Shown: positions 10,224 through 19,966 of the stretch, piece by piece
How positions within the stretch are numbered: position 1 is the first letter of the stretch
How the letters are laid out: every line of letters starts with the position of its first letter
Source of the DNA: Bacteroidaceae bacterium
GTDB lineage: Bacteria > Bacteroidota > Bacteroidia > Bacteroidales > Bacteroidaceae
Assembly: GCA_902362375.1 (NCBI GenBank)
Contig: CABIVS010000004.1
Coordinates: 549,304 to 613,303 of the forward strand
Direction: 5' to 3'
DNA length: 64,000 nt
Notes under the pieces: generated by a model
Told to the model about the DNA's origin: nothing
Databases searched by the model: none
The model's input: only the letters and a program-made list of their open reading frames with translations
Translations under genes and position numbers: made by a program

Positions 10224-11708
10224 TCAATCATTTCGAGTACAGCCTTTCCAGTCATCCGTGCGGAAAGGAGAAGCGGGAAGTCCGGCACCATTGTACAAGT
10301 TACAGTCCGGATTATTTGCCCACGCATAGCGGACAGCAACGGGAAAAGGAACCTCCGGTGAACTGACCACTACACAATCGCCCTCAATGCGGGCTGTCGC
10401 CCAATGAAACTTATGGTCATAACCGGCAATGGCAAAACCTTTCAGTTCATTGCGTTCCCCCGTCTCTTTCACACTTGCCTCACTCTCACCGAAACCAATT
10501 TTCAACCCACCGTCTACATGGTCGAAAGAAAGAATCATCTTATTTCCTTCTATGCGATACGAACGATACATCGGACCTGAATACGGAAGCGACGTCTCAC
10601 CGTAAGTCTGCGCACGGGCAATCAACGAGAGCCGCTTGCCCACCGTCTGTTTATCCTTGGGATGAATATCGGCAGCGTCTCCCTTATCTATAATGACTGC
10701 CATACCTGTATTTTTCAGTGTAAGAGCACGTGTCTGAGCCTCACGTAGTTCTGCCCATTCCGATTCGGCAGGCTCGGCAAGCATCGGAGTAAAAGCCGCC
10801 AACTGTACAAAATAGAACGGGAAATCCACTCCCCAATCCTGCCGCCAGTTAGTGATGAGCAAGGGAAATAAGTCGCGATACTGATAGGCCCGACGGACAT
10901 TGTTTTCGCCCTGATACCAGATAGCACCGTGAAAACGGTAAGGTATCAACGGATGAATCATTGCATTATAAATGGCTGTCCCTGTATGCGGGCTCACTTC
11001 TTCTGTTAGCGGTAAGGAAGCAACGGAATCTACCTTTTCCGCAAAAGCCGGTAATTTCCGCAGAAATTCTCCGCTGATCCACGGTTCAATGTCCGTACCG
11101 CCCCAGGAAGAGTGTATCAGACCGACAGGTACGTTCAATTTTTTCGCCAGTTCACGACCGAAGAAATAAGCAGTTGTGGAAAACTCCGGGATAGTAGCAG
11201 GTGAGCAAACCTGCCAGCTGTTGTTTCGCACCTTGATATCGCTTCGAGGTTGTGAAGAAGTAACGTGCTCCACATGAAACAGACGGATTTCGGGATGGTC
11301 GGCATCTGCTATTTCCTGTTCGTAATTATCCGGTTTGCCCCAGCCTATAAACGGCATTTCCATATTGCTTTGCCCGGAGCAAAGCCATACTTCGCCTACC
11401 ATGACATTGTTCAGTACCAATGTCTCACCATCACTGATGGTCAAGCGGTAAGGTCCGCCGGCAGCAGGCGTCTGAATATCAATACGCCACTTGCCGTTCT
11501 TGTCTGCTTTAGTGACGTACTGTCTGTTATCCCATGAGGAAGTTAATTTCACCTTCTTTTCGGGTTTGGCTTCTCCCCATACAGGTGCCACGGTCTGTTG
11601 CTGTAAAACCATATGGTCTGAAAACATGGGTGGCAATACGATTTTGGCAGAAGCTGTTCCTGACAGCAAAACTAGGAACAACACTCCATAATGAACGAAT
11701 CTTTTCAT
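10224..11708 (-). CDS. Sialate O-acetylesterase-like carbohydrate esterase (SGNH type)
   Basis: 494 residues with a cleavable signal peptide (about 1-22). The start LPPMFSDHMVLQQ and the block GEVWLCSGQSNMEMP, with catalytic serine S114, are diagnostic of the sialate O-acetylesterase family; the partner Asp-His is probably in the ADIHPKDKQ stretch near the C-terminal third. In plant-glycan loci this family removes O-acetyl groups from sugars rather than acting on sialic acid, so a pectin- or hemicellulose-deacetylating role is inferred from context (neighbours GH106 and GH78). Lies 37 and 38 bp from its neighbours in the same transcript. Confidence 0.9.
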   Translation of the reverse strand: MKRFVHYGVLFLVLLSGTASAKIVLPPMFSDHMVLQQQTVAPVWGEAKPEKKVKLTSSWDNRQYVTKADKNGKWRIDIQTPAAGGPYRLTISDGETLVLNNVMVGEVWLCSGQSNMEMPFIGWGKPDNYEQEIADADHPEIRLFHVEHVTSSQPRSDIKVRNNSWQVCSPATIPEFSTTAYFFGRELAKKLNVPVGLIHSSWGGTDIEPWISGEFLRKLPAFAEKVDSVASLPLTEEVSPHTGTAIYNAMIHPLIPYRFHGAIWYQGENNVRRAYQYRDLFPLLITNWRQDWGVDFPFYFVQLAAFTPMLAEPAESEWAELREAQTRALTLKNTGMAVIIDKGDAADIHPKDKQTVGKRLSLIARAQTYGETSLPYSGPMYRSYRIEGNKMILSFDHVDGGLKIGFGESEASVKETGERNELKGFAIAGYDHKFHWATARIEGDCVVVSSPEVPFPVAVRYAWANNPDCNLYNGAGLPASPFRTDDWKGCTRND

Positions 11709-11746
11709 TTTATATATTACTCTTTATTACTATATTTTCCTATAAG

Positions 11747-14476
11747 TTATTTTCCGAAATGATAAGTACCCGAACTCAGCTCCACCTGCCAATACGCTTC
11801 CTGCGAAGTTATCCCACGGATACCTTCTACCTGTACCGGCTTCTCCGGATGCAATGCCAGGGGGAGGTAGAGAGTGGCGGAACAGTTGGCGGGAATGGTC
11901 ACCGTCCACGACAGGCTGTCGCCATTACGTTCCCACCGGCTGCCAATAGTACCGGAAACGGAACGGTACGTAGCAGAAACACGTCCGAGCCCATCGGGAA
12001 AACAGGGTTTCATCTCGATGTGGCGGAAGCCGGTGGAGCCTTCGGCATTTTTGATACCGGCAAGGTTCTCGTAATACCAGATAACCAAATCGCCAAGCAG
12101 CATCACGTGATTGGCGGAATTCATATCCGGTGCCGCCGTGTCGCCATTCCAAAGTTCCCAGATGGTGGTGGCGCCTCTTTTTGCCATGTATCCCCAGCTC
12201 GGATAAGTCTCCTGCGTCGCCAGTTTATAGGCAAGCTCCTGCCGACCGTATTTGGTCAGGCAACGCATCAGATACTGGATGCCGACTACGCCAGTACTGA
12301 CATGTCCATCGCGTTCTACTTCAGTTTTCTCTATGACATTGTTGAGCACCCGTTGTTCGTAACCTTCGGGCACTAAGCCATAGTAAAGAGGAAGCAGATT
12401 GCCTGTCACTGCATTATTGCCATATTGGGCAGTCTCGTAATTGAACAGATGACGGTTAAGCCCCTCTTTCAAAGAAGCAGCACAAGACAGATAGCCTTCC
12501 GTATCTGCCGGATGCCCTGCCAGTCGGGCGAAGTCCGCCATCAGATGTAGAATATGCCAGAAGACGGTGGTACTCAATATGCGACCGTCCGGTTTGCGGG
12601 TAGGGTCATTCGAGTGGATCAGTTCCAAAGATTCGGGTGGCAGACACCAGTCACCAAAACAATCGCGAATGACCAGCCCATCCAATACATACTGCCGGAT
12701 GATAAGCTCCGCCCAACGCTTCATCGAGGGATAGTGCTTTACGATACCGAACTTGTCACCAAAGTGGCGGTACATCATCTCGGCGGCAAAGATGTAAGCA
12801 CCGGACCAGGTAATATCATCTGCCCGTTCGTACCAGTATTGGGGAGAGACGACGGAAATGCAACCGTTGTCGCCTTGCGAGCATTCGATGTCCTGAAGCC
12901 ACTTGCGGTAGAGCAGGCAGTTTTCGAAGATGAAGCTCTCGCCCCAGCAGCCTGTGGTGCGGTCCCCCATCCATCCATGGCGCTCGTCGCGCTGCGGGCA
13001 GTCGGTAGGCATGTTCCGGTAATTACCACGGATACCCCAGTATGCATTGCTGTACACTTGGTTGATGATGCGGTTGTCGGTCTCAAACGTGCCAATAGTC
13101 GCCATATCGTCATAGAGTACTTCCACTTCGAGGTCTTTCACTGCCGGCATTTCCATCAGTCCGTCCAGTTCAATGTAGCGGAAGCCATGGAATACGAAAG
13201 CAGGCTTCCAAGTGTATTCACCGTCAGCTGCGGCAGTGAACAAGTCGGTAGCCTTTGCCGAACGGAGGTTTGCCACATAGAGCGTACTGTCGGGATTGAG
13301 AAGTTCGGAAAAGCGCATGGTCACCACACTGTCTTTTCGGGCGGTGAAGGTGGCGTTCAGACGTCCGACCATGTTCTGCCCCATGTCCACCAGGTATTTG
13401 CCAGTGGGCATCCGTGTGATACTGACCGGACGGACGCGCTCCATCGCCCGGATAGGCGGGCAAGGCTGCGCACATAACTGCCCGGCAGGAGCGGAAACAA
13501 CATCCGCCGGCTGCCAGCCGGTGTCGTCATAACCGGAACGGTTCCAGCCGGGGAGTTCCTTGCGGGCGTCATACTCCTCACCATCGTATTCGTTGTTGGC
13601 TATAATCGGACCTTTGGAAGTCACTTTCCAGCTGCCGTCGGTCACGACTGCCTGACGGCTGCCATCCTCATACTCCACTTCCAACCGGGCAAGCAGGCGG
13701 GGAAGACCGAAACCGGCGATAGGCTTACCCTGGGCACGAAGCCAGAAATAACGGCCGTTGCCGAGAATCACGCCTAAGGTATTGTCACCTTTATTCAACA
13801 GACGGGTGACATCGTAGGTGTTATAATAGACCAACTTACTATAAAAAGTAAGCGCAGGTGCCAGAAAATCATCACCGATACGTTCACCGTTCAGATAGGC
13901 TTCGTACGTGCCAAGCCCACTGATGTAAAGCATAGCGCGGCGGATGTCCTTCTGTCCGCCGGCAAACTCCTTGCGCAAATAGCGGGCGGCAAGACGGGTG
14001 TACAGGCTGTCCTGATTCTCGCCCGGATTGGAGAGACGGTCTTCGCCAATCCATTCGGCTTGCCAACGGTCTGCACTGATGGCAGTGGAGAAACGGTGTG
14101 CCTTACTCCAGGAGGTGGTACCCTCATTCGTATAGGCACGGACTTTCCAATAATAATCAGTGCCCTGCTCCAAAGCCTGCCCGTCATAGGATGCCTGCAT
14201 GACATCTGAGGCTACTTTACCGCTATTCCAGACCAAAGAGGATTCGGAATCCAACCCTTCAAGAGTAGTAGCCACTTTGATTTCGTAGGCATTCTGTTCC
14301 ACTCCTTTCCGGTCAGAGCCCAAATGCCATGAGAAAACGGGATGCGGGACGGAAACGCTTAAAGGCGCTTCCTGCATCTCAAGACGCGGGCATTCCAAAC
14401 GGACCGCATCCGAACATCCCGTTGCTATACAAATGTATAGCAGGACACACAATAGTTGTATCTTTTTATATGTCAT
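11747..14476 (-). CDS. Alpha-L-rhamnosidase, GH78
   Basis: 909 residues, full GH78 length. Lipoprotein signal with lipobox before C21 (CIATGC). The N-terminal Ig-like domain (about 30-130) is followed by the beta-sandwich domain with AMLYISGLGTYEAYLNG and then the six-hairpin barrel. The catalytic motif DCPQRDER (residues 492-499, E498) followed by HGWMGD is the GH78 hallmark; HVMLLGDLVIWYYENLAGI and FRHIEMKP are typical C-terminal stretches. Predicted to hydrolyse terminal alpha-L-rhamnosides at the cell surface or in the periplasm. It is the second or third rhamnosidase-type enzyme in this locus, which is the best clue to the substrate. Confidence 0.94.
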   Translation of the reverse strand: MTYKKIQLLCVLLYICIATGCSDAVRLECPRLEMQEAPLSVSVPHPVFSWHLGSDRKGVEQNAYEIKVATTLEGLDSESSLVWNSGKVASDVMQASYDGQALEQGTDYYWKVRAYTNEGTTSWSKAHRFSTAISADRWQAEWIGEDRLSNPGENQDSLYTRLAARYLRKEFAGGQKDIRRAMLYISGLGTYEAYLNGERIGDDFLAPALTFYSKLVYYNTYDVTRLLNKGDNTLGVILGNGRYFWLRAQGKPIAGFGLPRLLARLEVEYEDGSRQAVVTDGSWKVTSKGPIIANNEYDGEEYDARKELPGWNRSGYDDTGWQPADVVSAPAGQLCAQPCPPIRAMERVRPVSITRMPTGKYLVDMGQNMVGRLNATFTARKDSVVTMRFSELLNPDSTLYVANLRSAKATDLFTAAADGEYTWKPAFVFHGFRYIELDGLMEMPAVKDLEVEVLYDDMATIGTFETDNRIINQVYSNAYWGIRGNYRNMPTDCPQRDERHGWMGDRTTGCWGESFIFENCLLYRKWLQDIECSQGDNGCISVVSPQYWYERADDITWSGAYIFAAEMMYRHFGDKFGIVKHYPSMKRWAELIIRQYVLDGLVIRDCFGDWCLPPESLELIHSNDPTRKPDGRILSTTVFWHILHLMADFARLAGHPADTEGYLSCAASLKEGLNRHLFNYETAQYGNNAVTGNLLPLYYGLVPEGYEQRVLNNVIEKTEVERDGHVSTGVVGIQYLMRCLTKYGRQELAYKLATQETYPSWGYMAKRGATTIWELWNGDTAAPDMNSANHVMLLGDLVIWYYENLAGIKNAEGSTGFRHIEMKPCFPDGLGRVSATYRSVSGTIGSRWERNGDSLSWTVTIPANCSATLYLPLALHPEKPVQVEGIRGITSQEAYWQVELSSGTYHFGK

Positions 14477-14518
14477 AGATTCTAATTAATGCTTACGTTA
14501 GTTATTGCCATTCAATGG

Positions 14519-16831
14519 TTAGTTGTTGGCACTCAATGTAAAACGACGACGTTCCACACGTTGGCTGTCAGGACCTATCATCACTTCAAAATCCCCCGGT
14601 TCGCAAACGTATTGCAGCTCCGAGTTGTAGAACTTAAGCAGTTCCGAGGTGAGGGTGAAGGTCACTTCCTTCGATTCCCCTTTCTTCAAATGGATACGTC
14701 GGAAACCTTTCAGTTGTTTCAGTGGGCGGGAGATACTTCCTACCAAGTCACGGATATAAAGTTGTACGATTTCATCCCCGTCATAGTCACCGGTATTCTT
14801 CACGGTAATAGATACTTTAATATTTCCCTGTTCCGTCATGCGGTCAGCACTCAGGGTCATGGGAGAGTATTCGTAGGTAGTATAGGACAGACCGTAACCG
14901 AACGGATAAAGCGGTGTGTTGGGGACATCCAAATAAGCACTTGTAAACTTGACAAACTTGCTACCTTCCGCCAACGGCCGGCCAGTAGGCAGTTCATCAT
15001 AGTGAATAGGAATTTGTCCTATGTTGCGCGGGAAGGAAGCTGTCAGCTTGCCCGAAGGATTGACATCGCCAAACAGAACATCGGCAATAGCATCACCCGC
15101 CTCACTGCCCGGAAACCAAACATTGAGGATGGCAGGCACATGTTCCGTCTCCCAGTCCATCACCACGGGACGCCCCATGAAGTAAACCAATACCACCGGT
15201 TTGCCCGTATTCAGCAAGCGTTCGAGCAAAGCCCGCTGGGAGGCAGGAAGGGTCAGTTCCGAACGGCTGCTGCTCTCACCACTCATCATCTCGTGCTCGC
15301 CGAGGAAAGCAACAATAACATCCGCCTGTTCGGCTACGCGGACAGCCTCATCTGCCTCTTCCGGTGTACCGGGCTGCCATTTGAAATCTTGGCCCTTGTC
15401 TAATAGATAATTCTGTATCTGTTCGGCATTGGCTTCATCTTCAAAACCACAACCACGGGCATAAAGCAATTCTACATTTTCTCCCATTGCTTTGCGGAAA
15501 GATTCTAAAATTGTAGCATATTTCTCGGTAGCACCTGGAAAACTCCAAGTGCCTTGGATCTCCTTCCGATCATTCAGAAAAGGACCGATAAGTGCCACTT
15601 TTCCTTCTTTCTTCAGCGGAAGGAGCCGATTCTCGTTTTTCATCAACACGAAAGTCTCCGTTGCCAACTGTCGGGCAACATCACGATGCTCTTTCATGTA
15701 CATCTGCTTTGTAGGACGAGACACATCACAATATTTATACGGATCTTTAAACAAACCCAATTTATATTTGGCTTCCAAAATCCGACGGCAAGCTTTGTTA
15801 ATCTGTTCTTCCGACACACGTCCTTCTGCTACAGACTTTTCAAGGGTACGCATAAATGCTTCTGACCCTAAGTCCATGTCCAATCCGGCATTGACAGCCA
15901 AAGCTGCCACATCTTGTGTATCTCCCATACCATGCGCACACATCTCCTGAACGGAGCTGGCATCGCTTACTACAAAACCGTCAAATCCCCAGTCGTTGCG
16001 CAACAGTTCGGTCAGCAGCCACTTGTTACCAGTGGCCGGTATACCATCTACTACGTTGAATGCACTCATTACAGAACTTACACCGGCTTCGATCGCTGCC
16101 TTATAAGGCGGCATATACTCATTATACATACGCAAACGACTCATATCCACTGTATTATAATCACGTCCCGCATCCGGTGCACCATATAGTGCAAAATGCT
16201 TTACGCATGCCATTACTTCATCGTTACGACGGAAAGTGTTGTCTCCCTGATAGCCTCGCACCATGGCTTCTGCAATCCGCGACCCCAAAAACACATCTTC
16301 TCCCGAACCTTCGGACATGCGCCCCCAACGGGCATCCCGGCAAATATCTACCATAGGTGAATAAGTCCAGCAGATACCATCGGCACTCGCCTCAATAGCA
16401 GCAATACGAGCAGATTTCTCTATAGCCTCCATATTCCAACTGCAAGACAGCCCTAAAGGAATGGGAAACATCGTTTCATAACCGTGAATCACATCCATTC
16501 CAAATATAACCGGAATGCCCAACCGGCTTTCCTTAACGGCAATTTCCTGTATTTTCTGGATGCTGTTCACCCCTTTCAAACTGAGAATTCCACCGACTTC
16601 TCCCTTTCGGATCCGTTCGGCAATGTCACTGCTCACAATCGGACCGGTGTAAATATCTCCTGCCCCACAAAGATTCAGTTGCCCGATTTTCTCATGAAGC
16701 GTCATCTTCGACATCAGATTGTCAATGAAGCGATTCTTCTTCACATCCGAAGAAGGCTGAACAGCTGACAGGGTACTCGTAAATAACAGTCCAACCGATA
16801 ATAGATGAATTGTTTTCTGTAAAATAGTCAT
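14519..16831 (-). CDS. Glycoside hydrolase family 3, BglX-type beta-glucosidase
   Basis: 770 residues, the usual length for BglX-type enzymes, with a signal peptide (about 1-23). GH3 N-domain with KHFALYGAPDAGRDY near 211-225 and the nucleophile aspartate in FVVSDASSVQEM (D290); GH3 C-domain with GRPVVMDWETEHVPAIL and FPGSEAG; fibronectin III-like C-terminus ending near QRVERRRFTLSANN. Removes beta-linked glucose (or xylose) from oligosaccharides in the periplasm. Separated from the upstream glycan-binding gene by a 144-bp gap containing a large inverted repeat, so expression of the hydrolase half of the run may be set separately from the SusC/D half. Confidence 0.94.
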   Translation of the reverse strand: MTILQKTIHLLSVGLLFTSTLSAVQPSSDVKKNRFIDNLMSKMTLHEKIGQLNLCGAGDIYTGPIVSSDIAERIRKGEVGGILSLKGVNSIQKIQEIAVKESRLGIPVIFGMDVIHGYETMFPIPLGLSCSWNMEAIEKSARIAAIEASADGICWTYSPMVDICRDARWGRMSEGSGEDVFLGSRIAEAMVRGYQGDNTFRRNDEVMACVKHFALYGAPDAGRDYNTVDMSRLRMYNEYMPPYKAAIEAGVSSVMSAFNVVDGIPATGNKWLLTELLRNDWGFDGFVVSDASSVQEMCAHGMGDTQDVAALAVNAGLDMDLGSEAFMRTLEKSVAEGRVSEEQINKACRRILEAKYKLGLFKDPYKYCDVSRPTKQMYMKEHRDVARQLATETFVLMKNENRLLPLKKEGKVALIGPFLNDRKEIQGTWSFPGATEKYATILESFRKAMGENVELLYARGCGFEDEANAEQIQNYLLDKGQDFKWQPGTPEEADEAVRVAEQADVIVAFLGEHEMMSGESSSRSELTLPASQRALLERLLNTGKPVVLVYFMGRPVVMDWETEHVPAILNVWFPGSEAGDAIADVLFGDVNPSGKLTASFPRNIGQIPIHYDELPTGRPLAEGSKFVKFTSAYLDVPNTPLYPFGYGLSYTTYEYSPMTLSADRMTEQGNIKVSITVKNTGDYDGDEIVQLYIRDLVGSISRPLKQLKGFRRIHLKKGESKEVTFTLTSELLKFYNSELQYVCEPGDFEVMIGPDSQRVERRRFTLSANN

Positions 16832-16876
16832 TCGTTTATTTTCTTTATCAATTTGTTGTACATAAAAAGAAACAAT

Positions 16877-16940
16877 AGTGTCCCTATATAGACACTATAG
16901 TGGCGATATAGAGACACTACGGTTTCTATATAGGGACACT
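16877..16940. repeat. 64-bp nested inverted repeat between glycan-binding and GH3 genes
   Basis: A 16-base arm at 16877-16892 (AGTGTCCCTATATAGA) is the exact reverse complement of 16925-16940. Between them are two further variants of the same element (CTATATAGACACTA near 16883 and GATATAGAGACACTAC near 16905). The whole can fold as one long hairpin or as smaller alternatives. There is no long T-run, so it is not a classical intrinsic terminator; it could be an mRNA-processing or stability element that separates the SusC/D transcript from the hydrolase transcript. Confidence 0.85.
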
Positions 16941-16975
16941 GGGACATAGATATATACCCATCAACGGGATATCGG

Positions 16976-18115
16976 TTATTTCCCGGGACGTAACTTAACG
17001 TTCCTTATTTCAAATGTTATGGGAACATTCTTTTCGATAGTAGGTCCCGTACCGAAAATAAAACGATACTGGCTGGTGATGGTTCCCCATCTCACAGGCA
17101 AAGTTTCGATATCATTATTTATATCAAATGAAACACTCTTCCATTCCGTGCTTGCAGATAATGTACCTTTGTCCTTATAGTTTCCCGCAATCGTCCCCCA
17201 CTCAAACGGATAATACATAAGAGTAAGACTAAAGCTATCAACACACCGATACTGGAACGTCAACGACAGGTCATTCCGACGAATATTGCTACCCAACGGT
17301 TCCCAAATAATGTAACGTTCGTCAGCAGTCGGATCGAGCATCAGTTTATAACTGTACTCTTCCACAACCTCCACACTGTTGATACCCACTGTTCCATAAT
17401 CAAAATTGACAGCTGTTTTCCGATCCGGATCATACCATATCTGTATGATGTCTCTCGGGTCTACAATAGACGCAACGGTGATTGTCTTGGACGAAGTCTT
17501 CTTTCCATCCGCCACGTTCCGAGCATATATTGTAAATTCCGTTTCTCCAAACGAGAGGTCGGAAACAGCATAGCTTCCTGAAGCAGTAGCATTTACCTCT
17601 TCTTCCACATACATTCCCAAACCATTGATATATGAAAGGTGCAACGCTACTTCCACTTCCGTTTCGTTGGTCCACAAAAGTCGTGCTCCAGCCTCTGTCG
17701 CTTCCATACGAACAGACTCCATGACGTATGCTGCGGCACCTGTACGCTCTTGCGGTGTGCCCTTAATCAGCACCGGAACGGAAGGGGCACCACTCACACT
17801 ATATGCCGTCAACGTAAACTCATACTCGTTTGTGTCCGTAAAGCCTGTCACCAATGCAGATGTCACACCATCCGCACCGGCACTATACCGACTCACTTTT
17901 TTGTTCACCGTTTCTCCAGCAGCATTCCTGTAAGAAAGCAACGTATAGTAATAGCTGTCAGTAACAGGATTTTTCCACTTCATAGCAACTGACCCAATGA
18001 ACGGCGTACATTCCACCTCTGTCACCGGTTCCATTCCTCCATTCACGTCCTCATCATCGCTACACGCAAACAAGAACGACAAAATGCCCATTAAATATAA
18101 AATATGTTTTTTCAT
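16976..18115 (-). CDS. SusE-like surface glycan-binding lipoprotein (fibronectin-like modules)
   Basis: 379 residues. Lipoprotein signal with Cys18 in SFLFAC followed by SDDEDV, an acidic run typical of surface-exported Bacteroidales lipoproteins. Two fibronectin-type beta modules follow (about 30-120 and 125-215; DUF4959-type arrangement is my best match), then a C-terminal beta-sandwich-like domain (about 225-379) that ends in ITFEIRNVKLRPGK. That ending resembles the C-terminal modules of the lipoproteins at 27988 and 30342 (VKNVRLVPAQ), so all three probably share a carbohydrate-binding module type. It follows SusD directly, the standard place for a SusE/F-like protein that holds the glycan at the cell surface. 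Confidence 0.8.
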   Translation of the reverse strand: MKKHILYLMGILSFLFACSDDEDVNGGMEPVTEVECTPFIGSVAMKWKNPVTDSYYYTLLSYRNAAGETVNKKVSRYSAGADGVTSALVTGFTDTNEYEFTLTAYSVSGAPSVPVLIKGTPQERTGAAAYVMESVRMEATEAGARLLWTNETEVEVALHLSYINGLGMYVEEEVNATASGSYAVSDLSFGETEFTIYARNVADGKKTSSKTITVASIVDPRDIIQIWYDPDRKTAVNFDYGTVGINSVEVVEEYSYKLMLDPTADERYIIWEPLGSNIRRNDLSLTFQYRCVDSFSLTLMYYPFEWGTIAGNYKDKGTLSASTEWKSVSFDINNDIETLPVRWGTITSQYRFIFGTGPTIEKNVPITFEIRNVKLRPGK

Positions 18116-18148
18116 GATTCCTTCATTTTGTTATCTATACATTGTGAC

Positions 18149-19954
18149 TTACCATCCCGGATTCTGCCAATTCGTTCCGGTATATCCTTCCATTTTGTCT
18201 ACTTCCGCCTGACGAATCGGAAACATCAAATACTTATCCGAATTCGTGTCACGTTGCATCAGTTTGATGCGGCTATAAGTGCACGAACCATCCAAAGCCC
18301 TGTCAATCTTCATACCTGTCACAAAGCCATCGGTCTCTTGCAAAATCTTCCAACGACGCACATCAAAGAAACGGTGTTCCTCAAAAGCAAGCTCCACCCG
18401 ACGCTCATTCCGATATCGTTTGCCAAATGCATCTTGCGACAATCCACGCGGCAAACTGGGCATACCAGCACGGGCACGCACTACATCCACTGCCGCTCTG
18501 GCCGACAAAGCCTGACCACCTACAGTAGATTTTACAAGAATATCCGGTCCTTTTGCCTGATAGGCCGCTTCCGCAAAATTCAGATACAATTCCGCCAAAC
18601 GGAAAATACGGATAAAGCCGTCGCCATCAATTTCGATGCCCGAACGATAGTTGTTGAACTTCCGCAGATAATAACCTGTACGTGTATAACGAATATCCGT
18701 CACATCGTCTGAGATTCCGCAATTTCCTCCTACATACGTTTCTACCATCTCCATACGGCTGTCCAGATAACGCCTTGCCCCGTTATAATAGATAGAAGCA
18801 TAAAAACGCGGATCACGGTTAGCATACGGATCATTTTTTTGATACCTCACATTGTCTTCATTATAATTAGGTTCCAAATGGTCGGCATCCAAATAAGGGC
18901 GGTCTAAGTTCAGCACCGGCTGTCCGTCAATGGTCTCGTAGGCATCAATCAGTTCTTGCGAAGGTCCGGCTCCCGCTTTTTCCATACCACGTGTAATCGG
19001 AGTGCCCGCCCACTTCCATACATTCGTGCGCGCACCGGATTCATAAATCGTCTCTTTGTCCCACGAGCGGCTGGGATCAGAACGGGTAAAGAAATAATAT
19101 TCGTAAGCATTGTTGGCCACTGTAGCCGCCGGTTTAGTATCATACAATTTGAAACCATGAACCAAACACTGGTCCAACGCCTCTTTCGTTATTTCCGTAG
19201 CCTTCTCCCAAGTATATTTGCTTGTTCCGTCATTCCACAGCGGACTGGCAGCATACAATGCCGTCTGCGACATCACAGCATAAGCAAAAGCACGTGTTAT
19301 CTTACCTCTCTCCGAGTCATTGATATTCCAACGGAAGCCGAAATTACCGATAGGTTCTTCCGTAGCCAAAGCCTTTCGGCATTCGCTGATGATAAAGTCG
19401 GCACATTCTTCAAATGTAGAACGCCTGTCGGCTGTATAGTCATGGTTTGTTCCATACGGAACCTTCAGCAAAGGCACACCACCGTAACGTTTGATGAGCT
19501 GCAGATAATAATAAGCACGAGCCACTCTTATCTGAGCCTCCCAACCTTCTTTTTCCACTTCCCGAAAATCATAAGTAGCCACTTCCGGGTCATTGATATA
19601 AAGCAGGAAAGTGTTACATTTCCGAATGCCGGAATAATAATGCGCCCAAACATCACCCAAAGGGTTATAACTGGAAGTGGTGTATCCATTGTACCAGTTG
19701 GAAATGTTTCCGTCGGCATAATCACTGGCATCTTGTGCTTCATCGCAAAAAGAAGCAAGGGGACTGTTGTCATAGCTGAATCCCACCGACAATATATGAC
19801 TGGTACAGTTGTTGTAATAGTTCACCGTCCGTTCGTAATGACTGAAAATATCCTTATAAGACACACGACCGTCCGATCGGATATCCAAATCGGCACACGA
19901 TGCACCTGTTAATGTCCAACCGGCAAGTATTAACAATTTGATTATTTTTTTCAT
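18149..19954 (-). CDS. susD: SusD-like starch-binding outer-membrane lipoprotein (pair 2)
   Basis: 601 residues. Lipobox ends at Cys20 (LTGASC). The TPR-rich N-terminal half (ARAYYYLQLIKRYGGVPLL near residue 160 is the classic SusD motif) and the C-terminal RNERRVELAFEEHRFFDVRRWK stretch are diagnostic; the last residues GYTGTNWQNPGW are the usual SusD ending. SusD caps the SusC transporter and binds the incoming oligosaccharide. It is 12 bp downstream of its SusC partner at 19967. Confidence 0.96.
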   Translation of the reverse strand: MKKIIKLLILAGWTLTGASCADLDIRSDGRVSYKDIFSHYERTVNYYNNCTSHILSVGFSYDNSPLASFCDEAQDASDYADGNISNWYNGYTTSSYNPLGDVWAHYYSGIRKCNTFLLYINDPEVATYDFREVEKEGWEAQIRVARAYYYLQLIKRYGGVPLLKVPYGTNHDYTADRRSTFEECADFIISECRKALATEEPIGNFGFRWNINDSERGKITRAFAYAVMSQTALYAASPLWNDGTSKYTWEKATEITKEALDQCLVHGFKLYDTKPAATVANNAYEYYFFTRSDPSRSWDKETIYESGARTNVWKWAGTPITRGMEKAGAGPSQELIDAYETIDGQPVLNLDRPYLDADHLEPNYNEDNVRYQKNDPYANRDPRFYASIYYNGARRYLDSRMEMVETYVGGNCGISDDVTDIRYTRTGYYLRKFNNYRSGIEIDGDGFIRIFRLAELYLNFAEAAYQAKGPDILVKSTVGGQALSARAAVDVVRARAGMPSLPRGLSQDAFGKRYRNERRVELAFEEHRFFDVRRWKILQETDGFVTGMKIDRALDGSCTYSRIKLMQRDTNSDKYLMFPIRQAEVDKMEGYTGTNWQNPGW

Positions 19955-19966
19955 TATACTACACGA

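Noticed and set aside
1132..16768. Long rightward open frames opposite the hydrolase genes
   Set aside because: They lie antisense within genes with clear domain matches and show no protein-family features of their own.
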